64,000 nucleotides of DNA from an uncultured Clostridia bacterium. GTDB lineage: Bacteria > Bacillota > Clostridia > Christensenellales > CAG-138. Numbering within the stretch: position 1 is the stretch's first letter; every line of letters begins with the position of its first letter. The stretch lies in the NCBI GenBank assembly GCA_947168565.1, contig CAMVMM010000004.1, positions 69,867 through 133,866 on the forward strand, in the 5' to 3' direction. Of the stretch, positions 8,438-16,463 are shown one piece after another. Under the pieces are notes generated by a model that did not search any database, had not been told where the DNA came from, and saw nothing but the letters and a program-made list of their open reading frames with translations. Made by a program: the position numbers and the translations under genes.

Positions 8438-9067
8438 ATGGATGATCGTGCGCTGATAACGATCGAAAATATCGAAAAGCATTACGGCCCCGAGCAGGTC
8501 TTGGGGCCGATTTCCCTTTCCGTCGGAGCGGGCGAGATAGTCGGCGTGGTGGGGGCGAACGGCGCGGGCAAAAGCACGCTGCTTCGCATACTTGCCGGCG
8601 CCGAAAGGGCGGATGCGGGCAGCATCAGCTTCAATTTCGCCGCGCGCGGGGAAACGGGCTACGTGCCGCAGGAGCTTGCGCTTTATGAAAACCTCACGGG
8701 CAGGCAAAACCTCAAATACTGGGCGGCGGCAGCGGGCGTGTTTTCAAAGCGCCGAAGGATAAGGGTGAATTACCTGTTAAAGCTTGTAAATTTGGAGGAT
8801 AAGGCGGATAAGCCCGTTTCGTCCTATTCGGGCGGAATGAAGCGCAGACTCAATCTTGCCTGCGCCCTCGTTGGAAGCGTGAAGCTGCTTTTGCTCGATG
8901 AGCCCACCGTTGGGGCGGACGCCGCCTCCGTGGAGCTGATGCTGAGCACGGTGAAGGAGCTTGCCGAAAAGGGCTGCGCCGTGCTGATAGTTTCCCATCA
9001 TTCGGACGAAATAAAAAGGCTCTGCACCCGCACGATAGAGCTGAGAAAGGGCAGGATAGAAAAATGA
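8438..9067 (+). CDS. ABC transporter ATP-binding protein (ABC-2 type)
   Basis: A single ATPase domain of 209 residues, with Walker A GANGAGKST, signature YSGGMKRRLN, Walker B LLLLDEPT and switch His in VSHHSDE. The YSGGM signature and short length fit CcmA-type ATPases that drive ABC-2 exporters. It overlaps the following permease gene by 4 bp (ATGA), and a second permease follows with the same overlap, so a complex of two ATPase copies and a permease heterodimer is likely. The substrate is unknown. No obvious Shine-Dalgarno site precedes the ATG at 8438. Confidence 0.92.
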   Translation: MDDRALITIENIEKHYGPEQVLGPISLSVGAGEIVGVVGANGAGKSTLLRILAGAERADAGSISFNFAARGETGYVPQELALYENLTGRQNLKYWAAAAGVFSKRRRIRVNYLLKLVNLEDKADKPVSSYSGGMKRRLNLACALVGSVKLLLLDEPTVGADAASVELMLSTVKELAEKGCAVLIVSHHSDEIKRLCTRTIELRKGRIEK

Positions 9068-10314
9068 GGAGCCTTCGAGCCGGCATTTATAAGGATATCC
9101 GCCTTTTTTTGACCGCAAGCGGCATCATCAGCTTTATTCTGCCCGCGCTTATCGCGGCGGCGCTGATGCTTGGGCTGAACGACGCCCAGAGCGCGAGCAC
9201 GAGCGTGCGGCGCTTCGATATAGCCGTGTACGATCGGGACGACACGCTGATGTCCCGCTCGCTCGTTTCCCAGCTTCGAAACGTAGAGCTCATTTCAAAC
9301 CTTCGCTGCTATACCGAAAAAAGCTTTACAGGTGAATTTGCGGAGCTTCTTGATGAAAACGGCGCGCTGACACCTCGAAGCGGGCTTTTTTCGGGGGAGC
9401 TTTTTAAGGATTGCGCCGTGGTGATGGTGCTTCCCAAGGATTTTTTTTACGATGCGTATTCCGGCAGGGAGGAGATCGTGCGCGTTATTCTGAATGGCGA
9501 TATGCCGCTTGAAAGCGCCCTTGCTTCCTCAATGGCGTCCTCCGTTTCAGGCATACTCAAGAGCGAACGCGCCGCGTGGTACGCCGCCTATTCCGTGAAC
9601 GCGGGAGGAGAATTCGATCCCGCGGATTTTGAGCGCTTCTGCGAAAGCTCCGCCGGCACCATACTCGACAATGCGCTCGGCAGGCTGAACGTATTCTCCG
9701 ATCCGAATCTCCGCGCCGAGGTGAGCGCAGGCGTTATCGGGCCGTTCTTTGCCTGCGCCGCGTCCATGCTGATGCTTTTCGTGTCCGTGGGCGTTTTAAA
9801 AACCCTGCCCGACGAACGAAGGCTCGGCCTTTACGACCGCTTCATTTCGCTCGGCGGCAGCCTGCTTCAGCTCGTGCTTTCAAAATTCATCACCGCCGCC
9901 GTATTCTGCGCGATCGGCACGGTTCCGCTCGGCTTCATTCTTCGTCCGCAGCTTCCCGGCGGCGTTTGGGTGCTGATAGCTGCGTTTATCGCCTGCTTTT
10001 CCATCATGCTTGCCCTCACAAGGCTGACTGCAAACACGGAAAGCTATCTGCTTGCGGGCGGCATCGTTACGGCGTTTTCGCTGCTCTTCGGCGGCGTTAT
10101 CTACCCCGAAAAGCTCTTTCCGCCGCCGCTTCGCCATATCTGCAGGCTCACCGTTCCAAAGTATCTGCTTGCGGGGCTTGAAAAGACGGAGCCCGCCGAA
10201 TCGCTCGTTCCGCTTGCTGTGATCGCCGCCGCATTTATTGCCGTTTTCGTGCTGATCGAGGCGTTTTCATCCGGCAGAAGCAGGGTCAGAGCGGAAGGGA
10301 GGCGGGGCGCATGA
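9064..10314 (+). CDS. ABC-2 type permease, first of a pair
   Basis: The protein has 416 residues. One membrane segment near residues 15-35 is followed by about 180 residues that should lie outside the cell, and then five hydrophobic segments from about residue 225 to the C terminus. This is the layout of ABC-2 permeases with a large first extracytoplasmic loop. It overlaps the ATPase gene by 4 bp and the next permease gene by 4 bp. It resembles the second permease in layout but not closely in sequence, so a heterodimer is likely (inference). The substrate is not evident. Confidence 0.82.
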   Translation: MRSLRAGIYKDIRLFLTASGIISFILPALIAAALMLGLNDAQSASTSVRRFDIAVYDRDDTLMSRSLVSQLRNVELISNLRCYTEKSFTGEFAELLDENGALTPRSGLFSGELFKDCAVVMVLPKDFFYDAYSGREEIVRVILNGDMPLESALASSMASSVSGILKSERAAWYAAYSVNAGGEFDPADFERFCESSAGTILDNALGRLNVFSDPNLRAEVSAGVIGPFFACAASMLMLFVSVGVLKTLPDERRLGLYDRFISLGGSLLQLVLSKFITAAVFCAIGTVPLGFILRPQLPGGVWVLIAAFIACFSIMLALTRLTANTESYLLAGGIVTAFSLLFGGVIYPEKLFPPPLRHICRLTVPKYLLAGLEKTEPAESLVPLAVIAAAFIAVFVLIEAFSSGRSRVRAEGRRGA

Positions 10315-11498
10315 GGGAAGCCGTCAAAACCTCTTATAAAACCCTTGCGCTTGCACTTATCAAGCTCCCCGCGATGGCGGGCGGCCATTTCGCGCTCGCT
10401 TTCGCGCTTGCCGCTTCGCTTCTCATGTTCTTTACGGCCCATTTCGCGCTGAACGCAAAAGCGCCCTCGGCGCTTGAGCTTGTGTATGTGGATAACGATG
10501 ATACCGACCTTTCAAAGGAGTTTATCTCACTCATAAAATCAGCAAACGGCGCTTCCGTGATGCTTACGCAGTGCGCCGATGCCGAACAAGCAAAAGCCGT
10601 GCTTGAAAGCGGCGGCGCGGAGGGGCTTCTTATCATCCGTCCGGGGCTCGATGAAAGCCTTGCCTCGGGCAGCGCCGCGTTTGAGTACCTTCCCGCAAGG
10701 GGCGCTTCAAGCGCGCAGGCGGCAAGGGAGCTGATAGCGGGGGAGGCGGTGACGCTCGGCAGCAGGCTGAGGGCCGCAGGGTATTTTGAAGCTCTGAGCG
10801 GGCGGGAGCCGACTGCGGATGAGCTGAAAAAGCTTGAAGCCGTCTATTCGGTTCGGCGCTCCGGCGAGGGCTCGTCCGTTGAAAAAACCACCGTTTTTGC
10901 CGATCCCGCCGCCGCAGGCAAGCCGCGCGAAACGGAGCTTTTCAGCGCGTTTTTCGCAAGGTATTCGGGCTTTGCCTCGTTCGTGATAATGCTTGTCCTT
11001 CTTATGCTCGGCGCGTTCTGCGGCTCAAGGGATGAAAGGCGCGCGCTTGAGCGCATTAGCGCCTTAAAATTCGGGCGCGTAATGAGCTTTTTTTCCACCT
11101 TTTTCGCGCTGCTGCTTTTCGGCCTGCTGCTGCTCGCCCTTTCGTTCATCCCCTCCGGCACGGGCGGCGCATGGGGCGTCGCTTCGGGAAGCGCATACGT
11201 TTTCTGCGCCTGTGCGCTCTCAATGCTGCTCGGCAGCCTTTCCGGCTCCGCACGCGCGGAGCTTGCCTCTCCCCTTGTGGCGTTTCTGACGGCGCTTGCG
11301 GGCGGCTGCTTCACCGATCCCACCGCGCTCGGCGGAGGCTTCAAAACCCTTTCGCGCTTCACTCCGCAGGGGCAGTACCTTGCCGCATTGAACGGCGAAA
11401 CGGCGTATATCGCCGTGCTTTTCGCCCTCGGCACCGCGCTTCTCATTCTCTCGCGCCTGCTTCCACGGGCGGCAAATCGTGCGTATCATACTCACTGA
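10311..11498 (+). CDS. ABC-2 type permease, second of a pair
   Basis: The protein has 395 residues. A membrane segment at about 25-45 is followed by an external domain of about 170 residues, then a cluster of hydrophobic segments from about residue 215 to the end, the same layout as the preceding permease. It ends the four-gene zinc-ribbon/ATPase/permease unit. Its last 56 bp overlap, tail to tail, the 3' end of the minus-strand gene at 11443-12822. No terminator was seen between the two convergent units. Confidence 0.8.
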   Translation: MREAVKTSYKTLALALIKLPAMAGGHFALAFALAASLLMFFTAHFALNAKAPSALELVYVDNDDTDLSKEFISLIKSANGASVMLTQCADAEQAKAVLESGGAEGLLIIRPGLDESLASGSAAFEYLPARGASSAQAARELIAGEAVTLGSRLRAAGYFEALSGREPTADELKKLEAVYSVRRSGEGSSVEKTTVFADPAAAGKPRETELFSAFFARYSGFASFVIMLVLLMLGAFCGSRDERRALERISALKFGRVMSFFSTFFALLLFGLLLLALSFIPSGTGGAWGVASGSAYVFCACALSMLLGSLSGSARAELASPLVAFLTALAGGCFTDPTALGGGFKTLSRFTPQGQYLAALNGETAYIAVLFALGTALLILSRLLPRAANRAYHTH

Positions 11499-12822
11499 TA
11501 TCCGAGATCAGCCCGCGCTCAAATTCAAAGGCATAGCTTCGGGCAATTCCGCCCTTCACGGCTCCCATGATCGGGAGCCCGTTTTTATTCCCTCCGTTTT
11601 CACCCGCGCTTTCAAAGCTTTCGCCGATTTCACTCGCGCTTTCAACGCTTTTGCCGTTTTCGTACCGGTTGCTTTCATTAGTTTCGAAATCGTTTCCCTC
11701 GCTTCCGGTTTGCCACGGCGCGATCCTCGCCTCGTCGAAATCACCGAAAAAATCGACTATCGCATTATAGCCAAGCCCCGCCATAAGCGCGGGCGAGAGC
11801 AGCGCCGCCGCCTCAGCCTCCCTTCCAAGCAGCAGGCACTCCAGAAAGGCAAGCGCCTTTTCCTTATCCGTTCCCGGCATTCTTGCAGCGTGCGTGAAAA
11901 AGCCTATCTCGCCGATGCACTCGCTTTCCTCCGGATAGGTGGCGCTTTGCTCAGCAAAAAATTCATCCGAATCGCTCTCCCCAAGGCATTTCAGCCCCTC
12001 CGCGCAAAGCTCATAGCTTCTTTTGCACTGATGGCCAAGCACGGTTCCAAGCTCGTCCGTCACGGTCAAAAGCCCGTCCTCTATAAAGCACCGGTCTCCC
12101 GAAACCGAGCCGAAGCGCTCAAATGCAAGGGTCAGCACGATAAGCCTTTCGCATTCCTCAAAACAAGGCGCGCTTTCGCTTGATTTGCCGTTCGCAGCCC
12201 CGTTTTGCGCGCTTTCGCCCGATTCGGGCACGGGGCAGCCCTTCACGTGAACTATTATGAACCTTGCAAATCCGGCGTCCAGCAGGCGCATCGAGCCGCC
12301 GCGCCCGGGGCAGAGCAGATAGCCGCGCTCACGCTCGGCGCTGCGGGAAACAAGCCTCAGCCCGTCGTCGCGGTATAATTCAAGCGTCACGCCTTCGCTT
12401 TCACCTTCGCCTTTACTCTCACCCTCGCCTTGCCCGCCTGGCTCCGGCTCAACCTCAAGCCGCTGAAGCAGCACGGCCTGCCCCGAAGCGGGTCTTAACG
12501 GATACCGCACGGCAAGCTCAAGCCTGCGCTCTGCACCAATTCTGCCCCAATCGATCTTCCGAACGCCGCATGCGCCGCAGGGCTCCGCTGCAAGCCCTTC
12601 GCCGCCATTGCCCGCGCCCTCCGTATTGCCGATGCGGATGGCGGCACATATCGGCAGCCTGCCGCTTTCATCCACGGGCGTGAGCGTTATCACCGCGTCC
12701 GCGGCGTCGCCGATTTTCGGCTCGTCGATTCGGAAAACAGTTTTATCCGTCCCCGCCAAAAAGCCGCTTTTCATATATATGGAAACCGCCGTGCGCTCCT
12801 CGCTTGTGATATAAATAAGCAT
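11443..12822 (-). CDS. hypothetical protein, 459 residues, acidic low-complexity linkers
   Basis: I do not recognise this protein. It begins at an ATG behind GGGAGAGGGA. The N-terminal 220 residues look like a mostly beta-structured cytoplasmic domain, interrupted near residue 135 by a Gly/Glu-rich stretch (GGQGEGESKGEGESEG). A Ser/Asn/Glu-rich stretch lies near residues 385-425. A pair of cysteines (CGACG) sits near residue 83. There is no signal peptide or membrane segment. The stop codon lies inside the 3' end of the convergent permease gene, 56 bp overlapping. The long uninterrupted frame and the ribosome-binding site support a real gene, but no homologue is known to me. Confidence 0.6.
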   Translation of the reverse strand: MLIYITSEERTAVSIYMKSGFLAGTDKTVFRIDEPKIGDAADAVITLTPVDESGRLPICAAIRIGNTEGAGNGGEGLAAEPCGACGVRKIDWGRIGAERRLELAVRYPLRPASGQAVLLQRLEVEPEPGGQGEGESKGEGESEGVTLELYRDDGLRLVSRSAERERGYLLCPGRGGSMRLLDAGFARFIIVHVKGCPVPESGESAQNGAANGKSSESAPCFEECERLIVLTLAFERFGSVSGDRCFIEDGLLTVTDELGTVLGHQCKRSYELCAEGLKCLGESDSDEFFAEQSATYPEESECIGEIGFFTHAARMPGTDKEKALAFLECLLLGREAEAAALLSPALMAGLGYNAIVDFFGDFDEARIAPWQTGSEGNDFETNESNRYENGKSVESASEIGESFESAGENGGNKNGLPIMGAVKGGIARSYAFEFERGLISDISEYDTHDLPPVEAGARE

Positions 12823-12950
12823 TCCCTCTCCCGAACCGCGCAGGCATCATCCTTGCGCATATCTCAAAGCATCTTCAATATAGATGATATTGCTCCCCGC
12901 CGCTTTTATGCCGAAGCGGTATCCATGGGGGCTTGCAATGAAGCAAGCGC

Positions 12951-13012
12951 ATTATTCTTATCAGTGAACCTTTTCCCCGGCATTATTCATATCAGTGAGC
13001 CTTTTCCCCGGC
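12951..13012. repeat. 31-bp direct repeat upstream of deoB
   Basis: Two adjacent 31-bp units, 12951-12981 and 12982-13012, match at 29 of 31 positions. They end 10 bp before the -35 box of the deoB promoter, a typical place for an upstream regulator site. A small inverted repeat (GCTTGC/GCAAGC) lies just before, at 12931-12948. Confidence 0.85.
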
Positions 13013-13021
13013 TTTTGATAA

Positions 13022-13050
13022 TTGCATTTTTGCGCCGTCTGTTTTATAAT
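13022..13050 (+). promoter_or_regulatory. sigma-A type promoter for deoB
   Basis: TTGCAT (13022-13027), 17-bp spacer, TATAAT (13045-13050), 62 bp upstream of the GTG start. Confidence 0.8.
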
Positions 13051-13111
13051 ACAAATAGAGCTTATGCTTCGGGAGCATACCCCTCCCGAAAATGATAAGG
13101 AGGTAATCTGC

Positions 13112-14287
13112 GTGAAAAAACGCGCGATAATCATAGTGCTGGACAGCGTCGGCATCGGTGAAATGCCGGATGCCGCCGAATTCTCGGACGAGGGCTCGCA
13201 CACCCTCGGAAATATCTACGCGCAGCTCAAGCCGGATCTTCCGAACCTGCTTGCGCTCGGGCTTGGCAATATAGAAAATTCCAAATTGCCGCCCGTTGAA
13301 AGCCCGAAGGCGGCCTACGGCCGAGCGGCGGAAAAAACCCACGCCAAGGATACCACCAGCGGGCATTGGGAGATGGCGGGGCTGCCGATGGAGGTGCCGT
13401 TTAAAACCTATCCGAACGGCTTCCCGCGCTCCGTGATGAACGAATTTGAAATGAAGATCCATAGGGGAACGCTCGGAAACTGCGTTGCTTCCGGCACGGA
13501 GATAATAAACCTGCTTGGCGATGAGCACATGCGCACGGGCAAGCCCATCGTGTATACCTCGGCGGACAGCGTGTTTCAAATCGCCGCCCATGAGGCCGTG
13601 ATACCGCCGGAAAAGCTCTATAATATGTGCCATATCGCAAGGGAGATCCTTCGCGGTGAGCACCTTGTGGGCAGGGTGATCGCCCGCCCGTTCCGGGGCA
13701 GCGACGGCAGGTATAAGCGCACGGAGCGCCGCCGCGATTTCGCCGTGGAGCCTATCGGTGAAACGATACTGGACAGGCTGACGCGGCGCGGCATGGACGT
13801 GGTGGCTATCGGCAAAATAGAGGATATCTTCTGCAATCGCGGCATAACCACCGTGGATCACACCAAGAATAACGAAACCGGCATAGAATCCACGCTGCGC
13901 TTTTTGAAAAGCGGAAAGGGCGATTTTATCTTCACAAACCTTGTGGATTTCGATTCGCTCTACGGGCACAGAAACGACGTGCGCGGCTATGCCGATGCGC
14001 TGAAATATTTCGACAGAAAGCTGCCGGAGATAATCGACGCGATGAGCGATGCGGATATCCTTATCATCACAGCCGATCACGGGTGCGATCCCACCACGCC
14101 CAGCACGGATCACAGCCGCGAGTATATCCCCGTGCTCGTGTGCGGCAGAAGGGTGCAGCCCGCTGCGCTCGGCACGCTTCCCACCTTTGCCGATCTCGGC
14201 GCAAGCGTTGTGGATTACCTTACGGGCGAAAAAATCGAGCATGGCGAATCCTTTATGCCGAAAATACTGAAAAGCGAAACGGTATAA
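13112..14287 (+). CDS. deoB: phosphopentomutase
   Basis: DeoB converts ribose 1-phosphate or deoxyribose 1-phosphate to the 5-phosphate in nucleoside salvage. It belongs to the alkaline phosphatase superfamily and uses two Mn ions and a phosphorylated Thr. Starting at the GTG at 13112, behind AAGGAGGT at 13097-13104, the protein has 391 residues, the family length. Visible motifs are the N-terminal metal site VLDSVGIGEMPDA, the nucleophile region KDTTSGHWEMAG, and the metal ligands TADHGCDPTTPSTDHSRE near the C terminus. A further upstream start would add an unrelated 30-residue extension and is not preferred. The gene stands alone, with a 31-bp repeat pair above its promoter. Confidence 0.96.
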   Translation: MKKRAIIIVLDSVGIGEMPDAAEFSDEGSHTLGNIYAQLKPDLPNLLALGLGNIENSKLPPVESPKAAYGRAAEKTHAKDTTSGHWEMAGLPMEVPFKTYPNGFPRSVMNEFEMKIHRGTLGNCVASGTEIINLLGDEHMRTGKPIVYTSADSVFQIAAHEAVIPPEKLYNMCHIAREILRGEHLVGRVIARPFRGSDGRYKRTERRRDFAVEPIGETILDRLTRRGMDVVAIGKIEDIFCNRGITTVDHTKNNETGIESTLRFLKSGKGDFIFTNLVDFDSLYGHRNDVRGYADALKYFDRKLPEIIDAMSDADILIITADHGCDPTTPSTDHSREYIPVLVCGRRVQPAALGTLPTFADLGASVVDYLTGEKIEHGESFMPKILKSETV

Positions 14288-14291
14288 AAAG

Positions 14292-14358
14292 GGCGCGGTC
14301 TTTGCTCCGCTCCCGACCCGCTCTTTGGCGCGGTCTTTGCTCCGCTCCCGACCCGCTC
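14292..14358. repeat. identical 32-bp direct repeat downstream of deoB
   Basis: A 32-bp sequence occurs twice without mismatch (14292-14323 and 14327-14358), separated by TTT. It lies between the deoB stop codon and a terminator hairpin. Confidence 0.9.
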
Positions 14359-14380
14359 ACGGTGCAAAAACGCATATTTT

Positions 14381-14431
14381 CACCCTTTCCGTGAATACCC
14401 TGTATAAAAAGCGGAAAGGGTGATTTTTTTT
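14381..14431 (+). terminator. terminator hairpin overlapping the next gene's start
   Basis: A perfect 11-bp stem (CACCCTTTCCG at 14381-14391, CGGAAAGGGTG at 14412-14422) with a 20-nt loop is followed by eight T residues at 14424-14431. The right arm contains AAAGGG, the only Shine-Dalgarno-like sequence before the TTG start(s) at 14430/14433, so the same element could end deoB transcripts and mask the ribosome-binding site of the next gene. Confidence 0.75.
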
Positions 14432-15599
14432 GTTGAAAAAAGGCATTTATAGAATTATTAGCATGATATGCGCGTTTTTTGCGTTCTGCTCCTTTGGGGG
14501 CGGAGCCTCGCTCGCTCAGGAGGGCGGCATGGCTGCGGTGGATATTCGCTCCGCTCGCTCGGCGCTTTTGATAGACGCTTCAAGCGGCAAAGCGCTTTTT
14601 GAGCGAGATCCTTCAAAAAAGCTGCCCGCCGCCGGGCTTGCAAGGCTTGCGCCGCTGCTCGTGATATGCGAGGCGTTCGATCGGGGCGATATAAGCGGGG
14701 AAATGCCCGTGACCGTGGATGAAGCCGCTGCACGAATCGGCGGCACGACCGCCTTTTTGCGCGCCGGCGAAACCATGGACGCTCAAAGCCTGCTGCTTGC
14801 CGCCGTGATGATAAACGCGGGGGATGCCACCCATGCGCTTGCAGCGGCCGCCTGCGGCTCGGATACCGCCGCGATTTCCGCCGTGAACGAGCGCCTTGCG
14901 GGGCTTGGCGTGGACTCGGTTTATACGGATATCTGCGGCGCGGAGCAAAGCTTTTCCGCCCTGGAGCTTGCGGCGATAGCCTCCGCGCTAATTAAAAGCC
15001 CCACGTATTTAAAATACAGCACGAAATACTACGAGCATATCTCGCACGAATCCGCAGGGGAAACGGAGCTTGCAAGCCCGAATAAGCTTATAAAGCAGTA
15101 TTCCGGCTGCATCGGGGTCGGCACCGGCTCATCCGCTTCGGCGGGATACTGCGGACTGTTCGCGGCAAGGCGCGGCGAAAGCGCGTATATAGCGGTGGTG
15201 CTTGGCGCCAAAAACGGCGCGGAGCGGTTTGAAACGGGGCGCGAGCTGCTCGATCACGGCTTTTCGGCGTTCAGAAGCGTTCGCGTCAGCGGCGCGGGCG
15301 AGGCTTTCGGCACGGTGAGCGTATCGGGTTCGCTTGTGCGGGAGATAAATGCCGAAGCCGCGGACGATACCTTTCTTCTGCTCAGCATGAATAAAAGGGA
15401 GTACACGCTTGAGGCGCTGCTGCCGGATTCCCTCTCTGCGCCCGTTGAAAAGGGCGAGCGGATTGGCACCCTCACCGTTCGCGCCAACGATGGAGAGGTG
15501 CTTGCCGAAACGCCGCTCGTTGCGGATAAAAGCGCCGCAAAGGCCGGCTTTTCGGATTTTTTTAGGATAGCGCTGAACGGCTTTCTGCATATCGGATAG
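14430..15599 (+). CDS. S11 D-alanyl-D-alanine carboxypeptidase homologue with degenerate active site
   Basis: The protein has 389 residues: an N-terminal signal peptide (about 1-30), a DacB/DacF-type penicillin-binding domain (about 37-285) and a C-terminal beta domain. The fold signature is clear (LLIDASSGKALFERDP; SAGYCGLFAARRGE; VVLGAKN). All three catalytic motifs are changed. The SxxK position reads GLAR, within KLPAAGLARLAP. SGN reads NAG, within INAGDATHALA. KTG reads GTG, within IGVGTGSS. It should therefore lack peptidase activity, though it may still bind peptidoglycan. Start is TTG at 14430 or 14433. It lies ahead of an M50 protease and scpAB, where clostridia often carry an active DacF-like enzyme. 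Confidence 0.85.
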   Translation: MLKKGIYRIISMICAFFAFCSFGGGASLAQEGGMAAVDIRSARSALLIDASSGKALFERDPSKKLPAAGLARLAPLLVICEAFDRGDISGEMPVTVDEAAARIGGTTAFLRAGETMDAQSLLLAAVMINAGDATHALAAAACGSDTAAISAVNERLAGLGVDSVYTDICGAEQSFSALELAAIASALIKSPTYLKYSTKYYEHISHESAGETELASPNKLIKQYSGCIGVGTGSSASAGYCGLFAARRGESAYIAVVLGAKNGAERFETGRELLDHGFSAFRSVRVSGAGEAFGTVSVSGSLVREINAEAADDTFLLLSMNKREYTLEALLPDSLSAPVEKGERIGTLTVRANDGEVLAETPLVADKSAAKAGFSDFFRIALNGFLHIG

Positions 15600-15606
15600 G
15601 TAAAAG

Positions 15607-15635
15607 TTGCATTCAACCGAAAAATGTGGTAAAAT
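15607..15635 (+). promoter_or_regulatory. sigma-A type promoter for the M50 protease-scpAB genes
   Basis: TTGCAT (15607-15612), 17-bp spacer, TAAAAT (15630-15635), 90 bp upstream of the ATG at 15725. Confidence 0.75.
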
Positions 15636-15724
15636 ATGCTTGGAGTTAAGCGCGATATTGCGCCGCCTCCGCGCGGGCAGCCCTTTTCGGTGCGCCTGCG
15701 CAGCATAAAAAGGAAGTTTACTCA

Positions 15725-16420
15725 ATGGGTACGCTGCTTCAAATTTTACAAACGCTCCCGGGCATCATAATCGCATTCAGCTTCCATGAATGGGGCCATG
15801 CCTATGCCGCGTATAAAATGGGTGATCCCACCGCGCGAAATCTCGGCAGGATGACGATCAACCCGCTTGCGCATATCGATCCCATCGGCTTTCTGATGAT
15901 GATAGTGGCGGGCTTCGGCTGGGCAAAGCCCGTGCCGGTCAACCCCAACAACTACCGCAATTACAGGCTCGGCGAGCTTGTGGTTTCGCTTGCGGGCGTT
16001 ACCATGAACCTGCTGCTTGCGCTTGCGGGAACCTTTGCGCTCGTGCTTATCGCCAAGCTGAACGGCATGGGCTTCCGCCTTGAGGAAAGCGCAATCTATT
16101 TCCTCGGCACCGCGAATTTGAGCGGCGGAATGCTCACCTTTCTGAATATACTGATAAGCTTCGTGACCTTCAACCTTGCGCTCGTCGTGTTTAACCTCAT
16201 TCCGGTCTATCCGCTGGACGGCTTCCACGTGGCGGAGGTGCTCTTATCCAAGGTGCTCGGGCCGACGCTCTTTAAGTTTTTGCGCAATTACGGGCAGTTT
16301 ATCCTGATCGGCATCCTGCTTTTAAGCAGGTTCGGCTTCTCCTTCGTGGGCTCCGTTTCCGGCTGGATGTTCAGAGGTCTTTTAAGGCTCATGCTCATGC
16401 TGTTCGGAATGAACGGCTGA
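15725..16420 (+). CDS. site-2 protease family protein (M50 peptidase)
   Basis: An intramembrane zinc metalloprotease homologue of 231 residues with several hydrophobic segments. The zinc motif HEWGH lies at residues 21-25 in the first membrane segment. The family element NPLAHIDPIG follows, and the second metal site appears as NLIPVYPLDGFH near residue 160. Relatives include SpoIVFB and the small M50 proteins found next to scpA in clostridia. The substrate is unknown. The gene lies 125 bp after the carboxypeptidase-like gene, with its own promoter, and 43 bp before scpA. Confidence 0.92.
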   Translation: MGTLLQILQTLPGIIIAFSFHEWGHAYAAYKMGDPTARNLGRMTINPLAHIDPIGFLMMIVAGFGWAKPVPVNPNNYRNYRLGELVVSLAGVTMNLLLALAGTFALVLIAKLNGMGFRLEESAIYFLGTANLSGGMLTFLNILISFVTFNLALVVFNLIPVYPLDGFHVAEVLLSKVLGPTLFKFLRNYGQFILIGILLLSRFGFSFVGSVSGWMFRGLLRLMLMLFGMNG

Positions 16421-16463
16421 GCGCGCCCGTATGAGCAGCAAACAGTTTTTTGGAGCGTAAAGT

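Noticed and set aside
14292-14358. CRISPR-like repeat
   Set aside because: Only two copies with a 3-bp separation and no cas genes; a simple duplication.
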